From: Tretioscincus oriximinensis
Taxonomy: Eukaryota; Chordata; Lepidosauria; Squamata; Gymnophthalmidae
Direction: 5' to 3'
Assembly: GCA_022410635.1 (NCBI GenBank)
Contig: JAJVDF010000589.1
Span: 495,064-559,063, forward strand
DNA: 64,000 bases
The notes under the pieces are model-generated. The model was not told where the DNA came from. It made no database searches and saw only the letters and a list, made by a program, of their open reading frames with translations. This document shows positions 13,201-23,470 of this stretch, one piece after another. The number at the start of each line of letters is the position of its first letter. The first letter of the stretch is position 1. Position numbers and translations under genes: made by a program.

Positions 13201-15867
13201 ACAGCTTCTACTCAAGGGTGGAATGAATACTCTAAAGGAAGAATGCTTAATGTTGAGAAATAAAGGAGCTGGTACAAATTTCCATTAGGAAATGGAAAAT
13301 TGAGACCAATGGATAGTGTCATTCATGGGTGCATCCACATGTGAAAATAAAGAACATAAGAACATAAGAAGAGCCATACTGGATCAGGCCAGAGCCCACC
13401 TAGTCCAACCTCCTGTCCCACACAGAGGCCCACCAGATGCACCTGGGCAGCCCGAACAGAGGAAAGCAAAAAATGCTCCTGTTCATGACTCCCTGCAAGT
13501 GGTATCTCAGGAGTCCTGCCTGTTGCTCCACCCCTGAGGCAGCATCCAGGCATCCATCCTAGTACCCATTTATACTCTTGGTTTTATTCAAGGATGACAT
13601 AATTGCTGCATAATTTGGGGGTGCTCATGCCTCTTAGCATAAGGAAAGCATGAAGAAAAGGTATGTGGTGCCTAAAAAACACTGGGGAAAAGCACTTCTT
13701 CCTGATATAGCCTATGCTACCATCTTGGCTGGCATGGGGCACATATGTGGTCATCGAAAAGCGCAACAGCATATGCGTGAATGGCAATATTGATGTGTTT
13801 ATTTATTTATTTACATTTCTATACCACCCTATAGCTGAAGGACTCAGGACAGTTAACAATAAAAGCCCACATTAATATACAGGGTGCTTCAAAAAATGTA
13901 TACACACTTTGAACTTCCAAAGAAAATTTATTTACTGTTCTACTGTTAAATTTCAGGATTTCCCGCTCTACGAGGCTAATGTCATATTTCTTCACCAGGT
14001 GGCAGCATAATCGAATAGTAATTTAACTTTGTAGAACAGTAAATAAATTTTCTATGGAAGTTCAAAGTGTGTATACATTTTTTGAAGCACCCTGTATAAA
14101 ACAGCCAGAACTAAAACTAAGGAAGGGAGAGCAGTTTTTCCAGCCAAAGGTGCCAGACGAAAGAGATGCGTCTTCAAGCATTTTCTGAATGCACACAGAG
14201 ATGGTGATAGGCTCACTTCAGCAGGTGACTGTTCCATGATCTGGGGACTGCCACATAGAAGGCCCTGCCCTGGTCCTCCCCTGCAGATCTTAGGGCTTGG
14301 GCGGGTTGATAAGGGAGAAGGCCTTCCTCTGAGTATTTGGGACCCTAGTTATTTAGGGCCTTATAGGTTAAAATTAACATCTATTGGGCTCGGTAGCAGA
14401 TTAGATCCAGTGCAGCACTTTCAATACTAGCATGATGTGTGTCCAGCCAATCATTCCGGACAGCAGTTTGGAACCTCCACCTATTCTGCAGCCCCTGCAA
14501 ATGGCATTTCAGGAATCCTGTCCATTGCTCCAATACAGAGGCAGGATCAAGATGTCCATCCTAGTAGCTACTTGGCTTCCATTGACTTGTCTAATTCTGT
14601 CTTAAAACTATCCTGGATGCCACCTCCTCTTTTACCTTCTTGAAGATTTTGCAATTGGTGGGCCTCTGTGTGAGATAGAATGCTGGACCAGATGGGTTCT
14701 GGCCCAGTTCAGCAGGGCTCCTCTTATTTTCTTATGTTCCTATGTTTTGGAAGTAAATTCCATAAACCAATCTTCTGGGTCAAAAAAATACTTTCCTTTG
14801 TCTGTCCTAACTCTTGATTTGTACCCTGCCCACCCCACAAAGGGTTCTGGGCGGTTCACAATGTAATGTAAAATAATAAAATACAAGATAATTATATAAA
14901 ACCAGTAAAAGTCCAGGAAATATTTAAAAACAAATAGAGTCCTGCCTGCTTCTGGTACTGACAGAGAAAATATTTTTCTCCATTCACCTTATCCATCCCA
15001 TGCATGATTTTATACACATCACTCATATCACCTTTTAAACACTGACTTTCGAGGCTGAAGAGGCTCAGATGTTGCAGCCCGATTTCCTAAGCGAGGTCCT
15101 CCAGCCCTTTCATCAGCCTTGTTTCCTTTATTTGAACCTTCCCCATTTTCACAGTATTATTTTTGATATGTGATAATCAGAACTGTTCACAGAATTCCAA
15201 ATCTGACCTCACCACAGATTAATAAAGAGGTAAAACATCACTTGCTGGTTTGTTTTTTATGCCTTTCCTAAAGAATTTGCTTTTTTTTTTGCTGCTGCTN
15301 CTGCACACTGGGTTGACACCTTCATTGTGTTGCCCACCAACACCCCAGTAACCTTTTCCTGCTCTGTCATAGAAATCCTGGTCCCCATCAGTTGACAGCA
15401 GTAACTGGGGTTCTTTGCCACAGAGTGTAGAACTTCACATCAAATGCAGACTAATTAAATCCAATTTACTGGATTTATCTGGATTTACACCAGCCTCATT
15501 GTAGATAATAAAAACTAAGAAGCCCCTTAAACCAGATTAATAAGGCTGTGCAGATAGGGGCTAGNACAGGGTGTACACAGGTAAATATATAAAGAATCAC
15601 CTATTTCCTAGTACATGTGGGTTACATAAAACAGAGGCCAAATAGGAAAACAGGAACTCATATTAACCACCACATAGAATCCATAACATTATACTGAATT
15701 CTTAGGAAGGTACGCAGAATAAATTTCTCCCCAGAAAATTTAAGGTCCTTATACTGTATTCTCAGCTTAGCCAACTGGAAGACACAAGTTCTGATGTGAA
15801 ACTTACCATCCAATTGTAACAGCCATATCCAGAAAGCCAGGAAAAGGATTCCTTTTGGTGTCCCCAT
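1105..15867 (-). CDS. MUC4: Gene 1: MUC4-like giant mucin with AMOP domain (5' complete, 3' end outside window)
   Basis: Seen: four exons joined by consensus splice sites, all phase 1: 15867-15807 (signal peptide), 11481-4870 (6.6 kb Ser/Thr/Pro/Glu-rich), 2348-2169 and 1257-1105 (AMOP). The spliced frame is open throughout, giving about 2,335 residues before the window edge. Known: MUC4 has a signal exon, one huge repeat exon, then NIDO, AMOP, von Willebrand D, EGF and transmembrane parts, and acts as an epithelial surface mucin. Inferred: the AMOP domain next to a giant mucin exon points to MUC4; SUSD2 also has AMOP but no such exon. No NIDO-coding exon was found between the repeat exon and AMOP; intron 2 there is mostly CR1. 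The D, EGF and membrane parts would lie below coordinate 1. Confidence 0.78.
1575..1975 (-). mobile_element. CR1 LINE fragment (second subfamily)
   Basis: Begins 'gagtcatagaactggaaacaccccc', followed by 'tccaaccccctgctccatgaaggactcacgaaa'. This is a reversed older CR1 tail, distinct from the ttcttatg-tailed copies. It lies between gene 1 exons 4 and 3. Confidence 0.65.
2169..2348 (-). CDS. MUC4: Gene 1 exon 3: first part of AMOP domain
   Basis: The acceptor is tgttcccttccag|GTGTAC and the donor GTAAAG|GTGAGT. The exon is 180 bases (60 codons), phase 1-1. The translation carries RQRCLDW, then [21 protein letters not shown]. This is the signature of the AMOP domain found in MUC4 and SUSD2: a Cys-X-X-Trp region, a Trp-Asn pair, the CPC motif and a closing D-x-R-F. 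One n base falls in a codon near the start. The frame joins exon 2 and exon 4 cleanly. Confidence 0.8.
2613..3230 (-). mobile_element. CR1 LINE fragments in gene 1 intron 2
   Basis: Reversed CR1 3' UTR and ORF end (2613-3110: 'aacctaagaggagccctgcagaat', 'tcttaatcagatctcctcttaaacac'). It runs into a short plus-oriented CR1 piece (3120-3230) coding for [22 protein letters not shown] sequence. Confidence 0.75.
3706..4835 (+). mobile_element. CR1 LINE, 3' part, within gene 1 intron 2
   Basis: Encodes the RT tail with [14 protein letters not shown] start (sequence ggggtaccccaggggtctgta), ADDSKL, the [14 protein letters not shown] block and the C-terminal [13 protein letters not shown]...DTKGINGY. 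A single-base loss shifts the frame around 3870 and near 4340. It ends in the 3' UTR and a ttcttatgttcttatgttctta tail characteristic of the squamate-type CR1. It is antisense to gene 1. Confidence 0.9.
4870..11481 (-). CDS. MUC4: Gene 1 exon 2: giant Ser/Thr/Pro/acidic mucin exon
   Basis: A single exon of 6,612 bases (2,204 codons) with no stop. The acceptor is ctgtcttccag|AACTT and the donor GCAG|GTGAGT; both ends are phase 1. The first ~1,000 residues are an unrepeated Ser/Thr/Glu/Asp-rich stretch. From about 8420 down to 5960 there are roughly 14 copies of a ~62-residue repeat (period near 185 bases), with motifs such as [19 protein letters not shown] and ESAVSEGE. The last ~350 residues are again unrepeated and Ser/Pro-rich. 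Several Ser-Gly sites lie near acidic residues ([24 protein letters not shown]), the kind of context used for glycosaminoglycan attachment. Expected role: densely O-glycosylated extracellular stalk. Unlike classic mucin repeats it is strongly acidic. Confidence 0.88.
5960..8420 (-). repeat. Coding minisatellite: ~62-residue (~185 bp) repeats in gene 1
   Basis: The block equivalent to 'gattctgaagatgatggagccaaa' recurs on the plus strand near 5984, 6173, 6545, 6893, 7617, 7810, 7994 and 8182, with diverged copies between. This gives about 14 units of about 185 bases. Units differ by substitutions and small in-frame indels, so the array is not freshly homogenised. Confidence 0.85.
11640..12375 (-). 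mobile_element. L2-like LINE-derived repeat
   Basis: In the minus direction (11839-12144) it reads [18 protein letters not shown], then [20 protein letters not shown]. This closely resembles the L2-clade LINE C-terminus. The plus-strand left end carries 'tttacatttctatgctgccctacacccgagggtctcaggg', shared with copies at 13797, 59215 and 60880. It sits in gene 1 intron 1. Confidence 0.6.
12703..13225 (-). mobile_element. CR1 LINE fragment
   Basis: Reversed tail 'ataagaacatgagaacataagaggagccctgcgg', then the ORF end ('gtctaatcctgtcttgaagctatccaggctgctagctaccaccacct', 'ccctctgggtgaaaaaataccttcc'). Confidence 0.8.
13350..13582 (-). mobile_element. CR1 LINE 3' end fragment
   Basis: 'agaacataagaacataagaagagccatactggatcaggcc' through 'ggcagcatccaggcatccatcctagtacccatttatactcttgg': tail, 3' UTR and last ORF codons in reverse. 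Confidence 0.82.
13797..14455 (-). mobile_element. L2-like repeat, split by a mariner-type MITE
   Basis: Left part 13797-13877 ('tttatttatttacatttctataccaccctatagctgaagg') and right part 14097-14455 ('aaagagatgcgtcttcaagcattttctgaatgc', 'agggccttataggttaaaattaac'). They align with the copy at 11640-12375 and are interrupted by the palindromic element at 13878-14096. Confidence 0.6.
13878..14096. mobile_element. Tc1/mariner-type MITE with long inverted repeats
   Basis: The ends read TACAGGGTGCTTCAAAAAATG... and the exact inverse ...CATTTTTTGAAGCACCCTGTA. About 65 bases at each end are complementary (through ctgttctac / gtagaacag). The flanking TA is consistent with the TA target site of this superfamily. 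There is no coding capacity. Confidence 0.8.
14488..15420 (-). mobile_element. CR1 LINE fragments
   Basis: Reversed CR1 ORF and 3' UTR pieces (14488-14815; 14945-15420, with 'catgattttatacacatcactcatatcacc', 'gctgctgctnctgcacactgggttgacacc'). They are split by a short repeat (14815-14940) bearing 'tgtaccctgcccaccccacaaagggttctgggcggttcacaa'. Confidence 0.7.
15807..15867 (-). CDS. MUC4: Gene 1 exon 1: signal peptide
   Basis: The ATG at 15867 opens a 20-codon hydrophobic leader ([15 protein letters not shown]...) that ends in a split codon. The donor reads GATG|GTAAGT, a perfect consensus. The extra G joins AA from the next exon to form Glu, so the phase is 1. The leader directs the mucin into the secretory pathway. 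The surrounding open frame continues upstream without a stop, but this ATG is the one directly before the hydrophobic core and lies about 60 bases below the expected transcription start. Confidence 0.85.
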
Positions 15868-15950
15868 TGACTTTAATTTGCATACACTGGAGCTACGTGG
15901 GGAGCACCGTCCTTTGGTAAGACGGAGTGGACGTCTTTCAGGCACTTCCA

Positions 15951-15960
15951 CCTATTTATG
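15951..15960 (-). promoter_or_regulatory. TATA-like box of gene 1
   Basis: The minus strand reads CATAAATAGG, about 90 bases upstream of the gene 1 ATG. With normal spacing, transcription would start near 15925-15930 and leave a short, unspliced 5' UTR of about 60 bases. This is inferred from sequence and spacing only. Confidence 0.55.
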
Positions 15961-16199
15961 GGATGTGTGGAGAACGATGGGCCACTCCCCTCTCCCACCT
16001 CCCAGGCCAACCCATTGAACCCACCCACCCACCCACCCAATTTCCATGCTTCTCATTTCCTATTAACAAATTATTGGCATAGGTACAGTAACCCACAAAT
16101 GAAGATCTGGAATAAACCAGACGGTCCTTAAGAGAGAGAAAATGTAAAATAAAATCAGAAGGCTAAAACGCAGTTTCTCTGAACTACACTCACAATTAG

Positions 16200-17230
16200 C
16201 ATAAGAGCATAAGAACCTAAGAGGAGCCTTTCAGAATGGGGCCGGAGCCCATCTAGTCCAGCATTCTGTCTCACACAGAGGCCCACCGATTGCCCCTCGG
16301 CATCTCAAGCAGAAGGAAGCAAAACCATCACCAGTTGCTGACCCCTGGAATAGGTATCTGCCATCNGCATGCTAGTGTAGATTATGGCAGGGCCCGAATG
16401 GGGCCTGCCATAATCTACACTGGCATGTGGATGAGCCAAATGGGGCCTGCCATAGTCTACATTGGCCCACCAATTACTCTTGTGCATCTCAACCCTCACC
16501 TGTTCTTGACTCCCTGCAAATGGTACTTCAGGAATCCTACCTGTTGCTTATAACCCTTGGCTGCCATTAACTCATCTAATCCACTGGTTTATCACAGTTT
16601 CATCCCATTGTTTCTATTCCTTCCGTATGCCGATGAGAACAATGCTGATCCCCATACTCTGTAGCAGCCATTCGGATATTTGTAGGCAGCTATCAAGTCT
16701 CGCCTCAGTCTTCTCTTTTGCAGACTAAACATCCCTAGAACCTTTCACCATTCCTCGTAGGAGATAGTTTTCCAGACCACTCACCATAAATGGTCAGTTC
16801 TCAGAGTGGAAAGAGGTGAGAAGTGGAGTAGCCAAGGGTTCAATACTGGGACTTCTGCTTTTCAATATATTCATAAATGATCTGGAAGCTGAGGTAAATA
16901 GCGACATAGCCAAGTTTGGAGATGACAATAAGCCCTGTCCCCACTGAGCCTTATTCTGGGTTATATCTTGGTACAGAGCTTGGTCATCCACATGCCAGTG
17001 TAGACTTTGGCAGGCCCCATTCGGGGCCTGCCATAGCCTACACTAGCATGTAGATGGCACACTCCTATTCTGAGATATACCCAAGAAGATGTCTCAGTGG
17101 GGATAATAAGGATAGTGAAAAGTGAAAGTGAGCTCCAAAGGGATCTCTTTAGATTGGATGAATGGGCAACAAAGTGGCAAATACACTATAGACTAAGCAA
17201 GTGCAAAGTCATGCGCATTGGGGCAAAGAA
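16200..17230. mobile_element. Patchwork of CR1 fragments with two palindrome insertions
   Basis: Reversed CR1 tail (16200-16570), an older reversed CR1 (16575-16790), then plus-oriented RT fragments (16797-16920, 17090-17230; 'ttctcagagtggaaagaggtgagaagtggagta', 'agcaagtgcaaagtcatgcgcattggggcaaagaa'). Short palindromes interrupt at 16361-16440 and 16986-17056. Confidence 0.65.
16361..16440. repeat. CTAGTGTAG palindrome element
   Basis: 'catgctagtgtagattatggcagggccc' faces 'ggggcctgccataatctacactggcatg'. Related copies lie at 16986-17056, 49037-49130, 49150-49265, 50508-50532 (half) and 57870-57950. Confidence 0.72.
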
Positions 17231-17649
17231 TGAGGTAAAAGACCCACAAAACAGCAGAATCAAATATAAAATTCTATAACAAATAGTGCCACTGGACTTA
17301 TTGAACAAAAGGCCACGTAGCACATAGAACATAAGAATGAAACCTAATACAATAAAATCTAAAGAGATACAGCTACAAAGTCCATAAAAGATGTAGAAGG
17401 TACATCCAAAAAGTCCGAAAAGGAAATGGAAGGTAGGTGAAATAATCCACGAATACAAGCCGAGTCCAGACGAAGAAGATGAAGAACCACGAGGGGTAGA
17501 GACCTTAGAACGCCAAGCGCGTTCCGACCAACGGCCGTCTTCAGTGACACCACAGCAAAATGATCAAGTAGAAAGTACAACAGTATAAATATAAAGCCAC
17601 AAGACATATGGTTTCCTGAACACGTACGAATTTCTTGTTCAAATGGATC

Positions 17650-18640
17650 CTTGCTGATTTTCATTTTACACAAGATAATTTTGTAAGCTGNAAGTGCAAA
17701 GTCCTGCACGCTGGGCAAAGAACCCCAATTCCTCCTATAAACTGGTGGGACAGAGCAGGAAAGGGATCTTGGGGTGCTGCTGGGCAGCTCAATGAACATG
17801 TCAACCCAGTGGGCAGCAGCAGTGAAAAAAGCACATTTAATGTTAGGGATAATTAGAAAGGGAATCGAAAAAAGGTTGTTAAGTGTCATTTTGCCTCTTT
17901 TTAAATCTATGGTGCCAGAATTGGAATACGGTGTACAATTCTGGTCACCAAACCTTAGAAAGAATATTGTGGAATTGGAGAAGATGCAAAAAAGGTCCAC
18001 AAGAATGATTAAGGGGCTGGAACATCTCCCTTATGAAATCAGGCTGCAACATTTAGGCCTCTTCAGCCTTGGAAGACGACAATTAAGAGGTGATTTAATT
18101 GAAGTCTATAAAACCACGCATGGGATGGACAATGTGAATAGAGAAAAAATATTATCTGCCACACAACTTTAGGACTAGAGGGCTCTTGGAGCTGATAAGC
18201 AGGAGAGTTAGGACAGACAAGGGAAAGTATTTTTCACCCAGAGGGTCAACGGGCTGTGGAATTCACTTATGGAAGAGATGGTGGTAGCTAGCAACCTGGA
18301 GAGCTTCAAAATTCATGGAAGACAGGCGTATAAGAACATAAGAAGAGCCATACTGGATCAGGCCACAGCCCATCAAGTCCAGCATTCTGTGTCACACAGA
18401 GGCCCACCAGATGCACCTGGGCAGTCTGAACAGAGGAAAGCAAAATATGGAGCAAAAAAAGGGAGTTCATGACTGCCTGCAAATGGTATTTCAGGAGTAT
18501 CTATTAGAAAGGGATAATAGGGATGATTCCTGAAGTGCCATTTGCAGCTGAGGGTTTTCCTTCTTCTACTTGAGATGCCCAGGGGCAGTTGGTGGGCCAT
18601 TGTGTGGGTCAGAATGCTGGACTAGATGGCTCTGGCCCCA
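17650..18640 (+). mobile_element. CR1 LINE RT C-terminal fragment plus reversed 3' UTR pieces
   Basis: 17650-18330 codes, with frameshifts, for the CR1 RT tail ([41 protein letters not shown]). At 18330 it joins a reversed CR1 3' UTR (18335-18480), and another plus tail follows to about 18640. Confidence 0.75.
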
Positions 18641-19034
18641 TATCTTTGTTACTTTCCTTTGAACGTGCTCCAGTTTATCAATGACTTATCAATGATTTTG
18701 GAGTGCCCAAAACTGAACACAGGACTTTTTAGTGAAGTCTGACAAAGCCAGATTATGGAGGAACAATTGTTTTATGTAATCTAGATCTTCTGCTTCAATG
18801 AATACATCCCAGGATTGTGTTTGCCTTTTTCACAGCTGTTTCCCTCTGTTGTCTCATGTTCAGTCTGTGATCTATACCCAGATCTTTTCAAGGTGTGTTA
18901 CTGTCCAGCCAGCTTTCGCCCCCTTTTCAAAAATGACATCCTCTGATCTTTTTTATAACGCCACTGTTTTTTACTGGTTTTAATTTTAATTTTTACCTGT
19001 ACCTGTGCCACCCTTTGTTGGTAGGGGTGCTATT

Positions 19035-19370
19035 TATTATTAATATCCAAAGAAGGCGTGAATGGCTTAGTCGCTAAGGAGACGGTCTCTCACCTGGGAG
19101 GTGGGGTTTGGAAGCCCTGTGTGGGACGTGGGGAGGGCTGAGCACCTTCCCCTAGCCAGTAGCTCTAGGCAACCCAGCTATTCAAAAGCAAGAACTGAAA
19201 GAAATTGGAACTGACTGCAAGTAGACACATGGGAACCACCAAGGCCTGGTGGGGAAGATAGAATGTCAACCTTCGGGCAAAAACACCCTTGTAAGCTGCT
19301 TTGAGTCCCTTTGAAAGGTGAGAAAAGTGGGGTATAAGAACCCACTTCTTCTTCTTTTTCTTCTTTGTGT
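19035..19370 (+). mobile_element. Sauria-type tRNA-derived SINE
   Basis: The tRNA-like head 'gaatggcttagtcgctaaggagacggtc...gggtttggaagccc' resembles A and B boxes. It ends in the Bov-B-like tail 'cttgtaagctgctttgagtccctttgaaaggtgagaaaagtggggtataagaacccacttcttcttc'. Confidence 0.78.
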
Positions 19371-20429
19371 ATTTTCATGAAATCTATAACTTTCCAGTTT
19401 AGAAAAGGAACAGCAAATTTATAAGCTGTGAATGTCAACCTTGGCAACTACGTTGGTCGCCCACTCTCCTTTCCAGACCAGGCAAGATTATTCTGATAAA
19501 GCCAAGGGTACGACGACATTGGTCCAGGAATGCCTGTTATCTCAAGTGACATAAGGTTCCCTGTTAGTGAGGAAAATTGCGCCCAGGTATTTCTTCTAGG
19601 TGGGTGGGGAGCCCTCAAGAGTTAATGGCCTGTAACCTCATCAGCAGAGTTAATGAGCCATAAACACATGGGTGCCATTAGCATGTTTATTTCCCCAGAG
19701 CCGTAAGCACAGCCAGAAGTTCTTCTGGTTTGTACCTTCCAAGCAATGAGTGGAGCAGCGCAAGGGCTATCAGGTGACTGCTTGCAGACCTGTGCCTTCA
19801 ACCTCTTCCCTACCTGGGTGTTTCTCAAGTGTCTTGACCCGCAAACAGTGAGGCATTATTAAGCTGCCTGCCCACTTGTCAGGAGTGACTTAAGGAGAAG
19901 ATAAGGGCAGATACATATAAAATGGTCATTGGTGGCCTGATCAAATCACAGGTTTATCTCTTCTAATGCCCTGTTTCCCATAATGCCTTTTCCCCATAAG
20001 TCCTGTGCCTTGAGATCAATGATGGGAACTGCACGAGAATGAGATAGTGTAATCTCGCACAAAGTCTCAGATCTCATGCAGTGTTGCCCCATTATCATAC
20101 TTACCTGTGGGGTGGTGTTCCTGGATCTAGTAACCCCATTATCCTGGGCATTGCATTTTTCCAGAAGTGACATCATTTTGATGTCATGTCCAGTATTTGC
20201 TTCTGGGGAAATGGCACCCAGAGTGATGTCACTTCCTGTCACGCCTAGGAAGTGACATTACTTTTGATATCACTTTCTGTTGCACCCAGGAGGTAATATC
20301 ATAAACATTCCTTGTGCGCTTAGAGCACAATATTACCCATGGCTGCCCGAGATTTTGGAGCTCCATGCTCGAGATTTTGCTTGAGATCTGCAGAAGACCT
20401 GATGACTGTACCATTTAGTCTGTATTCTG

Positions 20430-20905
20430 TCTTGCACAATGGCCATCAGTTGCACTTGGACATGCTCAAGCAGAAGAAGGATTCAAAAGCTTTGCCTGTT
20501 CTTAACTCCCTGAAAATAGTACTTGCTCCATTCCAGAGACAGCATCAGGAGATCCGCCTAGTAGCTATTTATAACTTTGGTGCCCATAAAATTGTCTAAT
20601 CCTGTCTCAAAGCTGTCCAGGCTTTATCCAGCTACCACCACCTCTTCTGGAAGTAAATGCCAATGACCCTCTGGGTGAAAAAATATTTCCCTTTGTCTGT
20701 TCTCACTTTTNTGCTCATCAATTTCAAGGGGGCCCCTCTGGTCCTAGCGCTGTGTGATAAAGAAAACAATTTTTCACTATTTGCCTCCTCTTCCACCCCA
20801 TGAATGCTCTTAAGCCCTTCAATCAAATCACCTCATAGACATCTTTCGTGGCTGAAGAGACTCTGAAACCTCTTGTTTCAGACCCTTGTGAGTTCTGTTT
20901 ATTGC
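20430..20905 (-). mobile_element. CR1 LINE fragment
   Basis: Reversed CR1: 'gtctaatcctgtctcaaagctgtccagg', 'ccctctgggtgaaaaaatatttccctttgtctgttctcactttt', 'tcaatcaaatcacctc'. Confidence 0.75.
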
Positions 20906-21038
20906 AACCAATTCGTTTAAAGAGTGGGTTTGTTTTCCCCGCAGAAAAAATCTAGCATCATCGTGTTTTCCTTTTAGAATGGCTGCTGCTGGGATTTTGA
21001 GAACTTTGCAAAAGTAATAGTGTCCATGTTTGAGGGAT

Positions 21039-21132
21039 TCTAAAAGTCACCAAACTTTGCCCACTCTTTCCACACACAGACACACACACCAAGCAAATCT
21101 TCCCTCTAGACCTCCAGAGCCTAAGCTGGAGA
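21039..21132 (+). repeat. 94-base exact duplicate, copy 1
   Basis: 'tctaaaagtcaccaaactttgcccactctttccacacacagacacacacaccaagc...ctaagctggaga' is base-for-base identical to 22316-22409. This copy sits in unique-looking sequence. Confidence 0.95.
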
Positions 21133-21769
21133 CACAAAGGCTTCTTGTCGCACTTCTTGATTTCAAAGTGTTTTAGCACCTCAGGCCATTAGTGTCCAAC
21201 TCAATGGCTCATGAAGTTGGGTAAATCTGTGACGGCACCATAAGCCTCCAGTCCATTAATTTGGAAAGCTATTTTGTGAGACATGAAAGAAACCTTCTGT
21301 TCTCCACCCCCTTGCTATCCGCTTATGTAATATTCTAGTCACCTATTAACTCCTTAATCAGATTGGTAAAATCAGACTAATAAAGACCAGGAGAACTGAA
21401 TACCAACTCTGACTCAATGTCACCCTGAGGGAAGGTCAGAGATTATTTGGTTGTATTTCAATGGTTCTAGATTTAGCGTTTAGGCTGCCTCACAATGGCA
21501 CCTGGCACCCATAGGTGCCACATAAATGCTTACACCCCTTCATTGTTATTTGACATCCACTGATGCAGTCTTGCCTCAGAACCTAAAGGATGGGAGACCA
21601 CTTAGGAATATGGACTCGAAGGTTGAAAACATCCCAGAATCCTCCTCTGCGTTGTTGCTGAGAAAGCTTCAAAGATGTAATGATACAGTCAACTAGAATT
21701 AAGCTCCATTTAGTAGAACCTTCACATCAATTGAGTCCAAAATGATAGGTGCTATTTGTAAGCACATAA

Positions 21770-22640
21770 GAATGTAAGAGGAGCCCTGCTGAATTGGCCC
21801 ATAACCCATCTAGTCCTACATTTTGTGTCACACAGTGGCCCACCAAAGGCACCTGGGCAGAAGAAAGAAATCAACAGAGTGATTTTGGGAGATTTTAACT
21901 ATCCAGACGTTTGTTGGGAATCTCTCTCAGGCAAAAGTCGTGGATTTAATAAATAACTTTATTTACCAAAAGATGGAAGAAAAAACAAGGGGATCTGCTA
22001 TCCTGAATCTAATTTTTAGCAACAAGGAGGAAATGATTGAGGAAGTCAGGGTGGCTGGGACCTTAGGAAGCAGTGACCATGCAATCCTTGAATTTTGCAT
22101 AGCAAAGGAAGAAAGACCTGAGAAGACTCAGACTCCAAGACTCCAAAATCTGCTCTTTCAGAAGAGCAGATTTTGATGGATTCAGGAGGGCAGGAAGGAT
22201 CCAATGGTTGGATGTCCTAAAGAATAGGAATATCCAAGAAGGATGGGATATCATTCCAAAATGAGATTCTGGAAACACAATCTTTAACAATCCATAAAAG
22301 AAAAAATGGGAAACATCTAAAAGTCACCAAACTTTGCCCACTCTTTCCACACACAGACACACACACCAAGCAAATCTTCCCTCTAGACCTCCAGAGCCTA
22401 AGCTGGAGAATTAACCTGTGAATTAACCCTGTGAATTAACCCAGATCTTAATAACTTTCTAAAAAGGAAAAAAATAATGTTTATGAAATGGAAGAACAGG
22501 GACATCTCTGAGGAAGAATATAAGGCAGTCTGCAGCAACTGTATGGTAAGTGTCAGAAAAGCTAAAGCTAAATACGAACTGAGTCTTGCAAAGAATGCTA
22601 AAAGCAATAAAAAAGGGTTTCTGAACAGGCAACTGTCTAG
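21770..22640 (+). mobile_element. CR1 LINE: endonuclease end and linker before RT
   Basis: From about 21868 the plus strand codes for the end of a CR1-type endonuclease (GDFNYPDVCWES, ILNLIFSN, GSSDHAILEF). From 22440 it codes for the Lys-rich linker (KWKNRDISEEEYKA, RKAKAKYELSLAKNAKSNKKGF). A 94-base block (22316-22409) foreign to CR1 is inserted between. A reversed CR1 tail precedes it at 21770. Confidence 0.75.
22316..22409 (+). repeat. 94-base exact duplicate, copy 2 (inside CR1)
   Basis: Identical to 21039-21132, same orientation, 1,277 bases away. It interrupts a CR1 coding region, so it is the derived copy. It is followed by a short 'gtgaattaaccct' repetition. Confidence 0.95.
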
Positions 22641-22794
22641 GATAGTTTAGTGAATCCTGCGCTGAGCGGAGAAATGGACCTNATGACCCTGGAGGTCTCT
22701 TCCAACTCCAGGGTTCTAAGATGATGCTCCCAGCTTGGACTGGTGGACAGGTTTTTTCTAAAATGCCTTTTGCAGGGCGACAAAGCATCAGAAC

Positions 22795-22990
22795 ATAAGA
22801 AGAGCTCTGCTGAATCGTGCCACAGCCCACCTAGTCCAGCATTCTGTCTCACACAGAGGCCCACCAGATGCACTTGGGCAGTTTGAACAGAAGAAAGCAA
22901 AAAGCAAGTGATGTCCTTGTCGTCTTCTGCTTGAGATACCCAGAAGCAATTGATGGACAACTGCCTGAGTCAGGATACTGGACTTGGTGG
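22795..22990 (-). mobile_element. CR1 LINE 3' end fragment
   Basis: 'agaacataagaagagctctgctgaatcgtgccacagcccacctagtccagc' through the adjoining 3' UTR, in reverse. Confidence 0.75.
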
Positions 22991-23199
22991 CCTGTAGCCT
23001 GACCAGCAGCACTTCTAAGCCAGGACCAGGCTGACAGCAGTTACCATGGAAGCCCAGCAGCAGAAACGAGAAGGGAACAGGGAAGGGGGGTGATGAAGGT
23101 AGGGAGGAAGCTAGACTCTCCCCATTTCGTTAAACTCAGGCAACAAGCTTATTCCACTAGTCTGTACATACAATGGCTATCAAAGAGTCAAACATTCTG

Positions 23200-23470
23200 A
23201 GACACAAGGAAGGGAAGGAAGAAAGAAGGGAGGAAAGGAGGGAGGGAAGGAAGGAGGGAAGGAAGAAAGAAAGGGAAAAACAAAGAAAGGAATGACTGAA
23301 AGAAGGGAGGAAGGAAGAAAAGTGAGAGAAAAAGAAAGAGGGAACTGGAAGGTAAGGAAGAAGGAAAGGAAAATGGAAAGAAAGAAGGAAAAAGAAAAGT
23401 AAATGAAAGAGAGATGGAGTAAGGGAGGTAGAGAGTGGGTGGAGGCATAGATGGGAGCAAGGGGAGGAGG
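23200..23470. repeat. Purine-rich (GGAA/GAAA)n tract
   Basis: About 270 bases of almost pure A/G on the plus strand (gggaaggaaggagggaaggaagaaagaaaggg...). The open frames across it are low-complexity artefacts. Such tracts can form triplex (H-DNA) structures. Confidence 0.9.
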
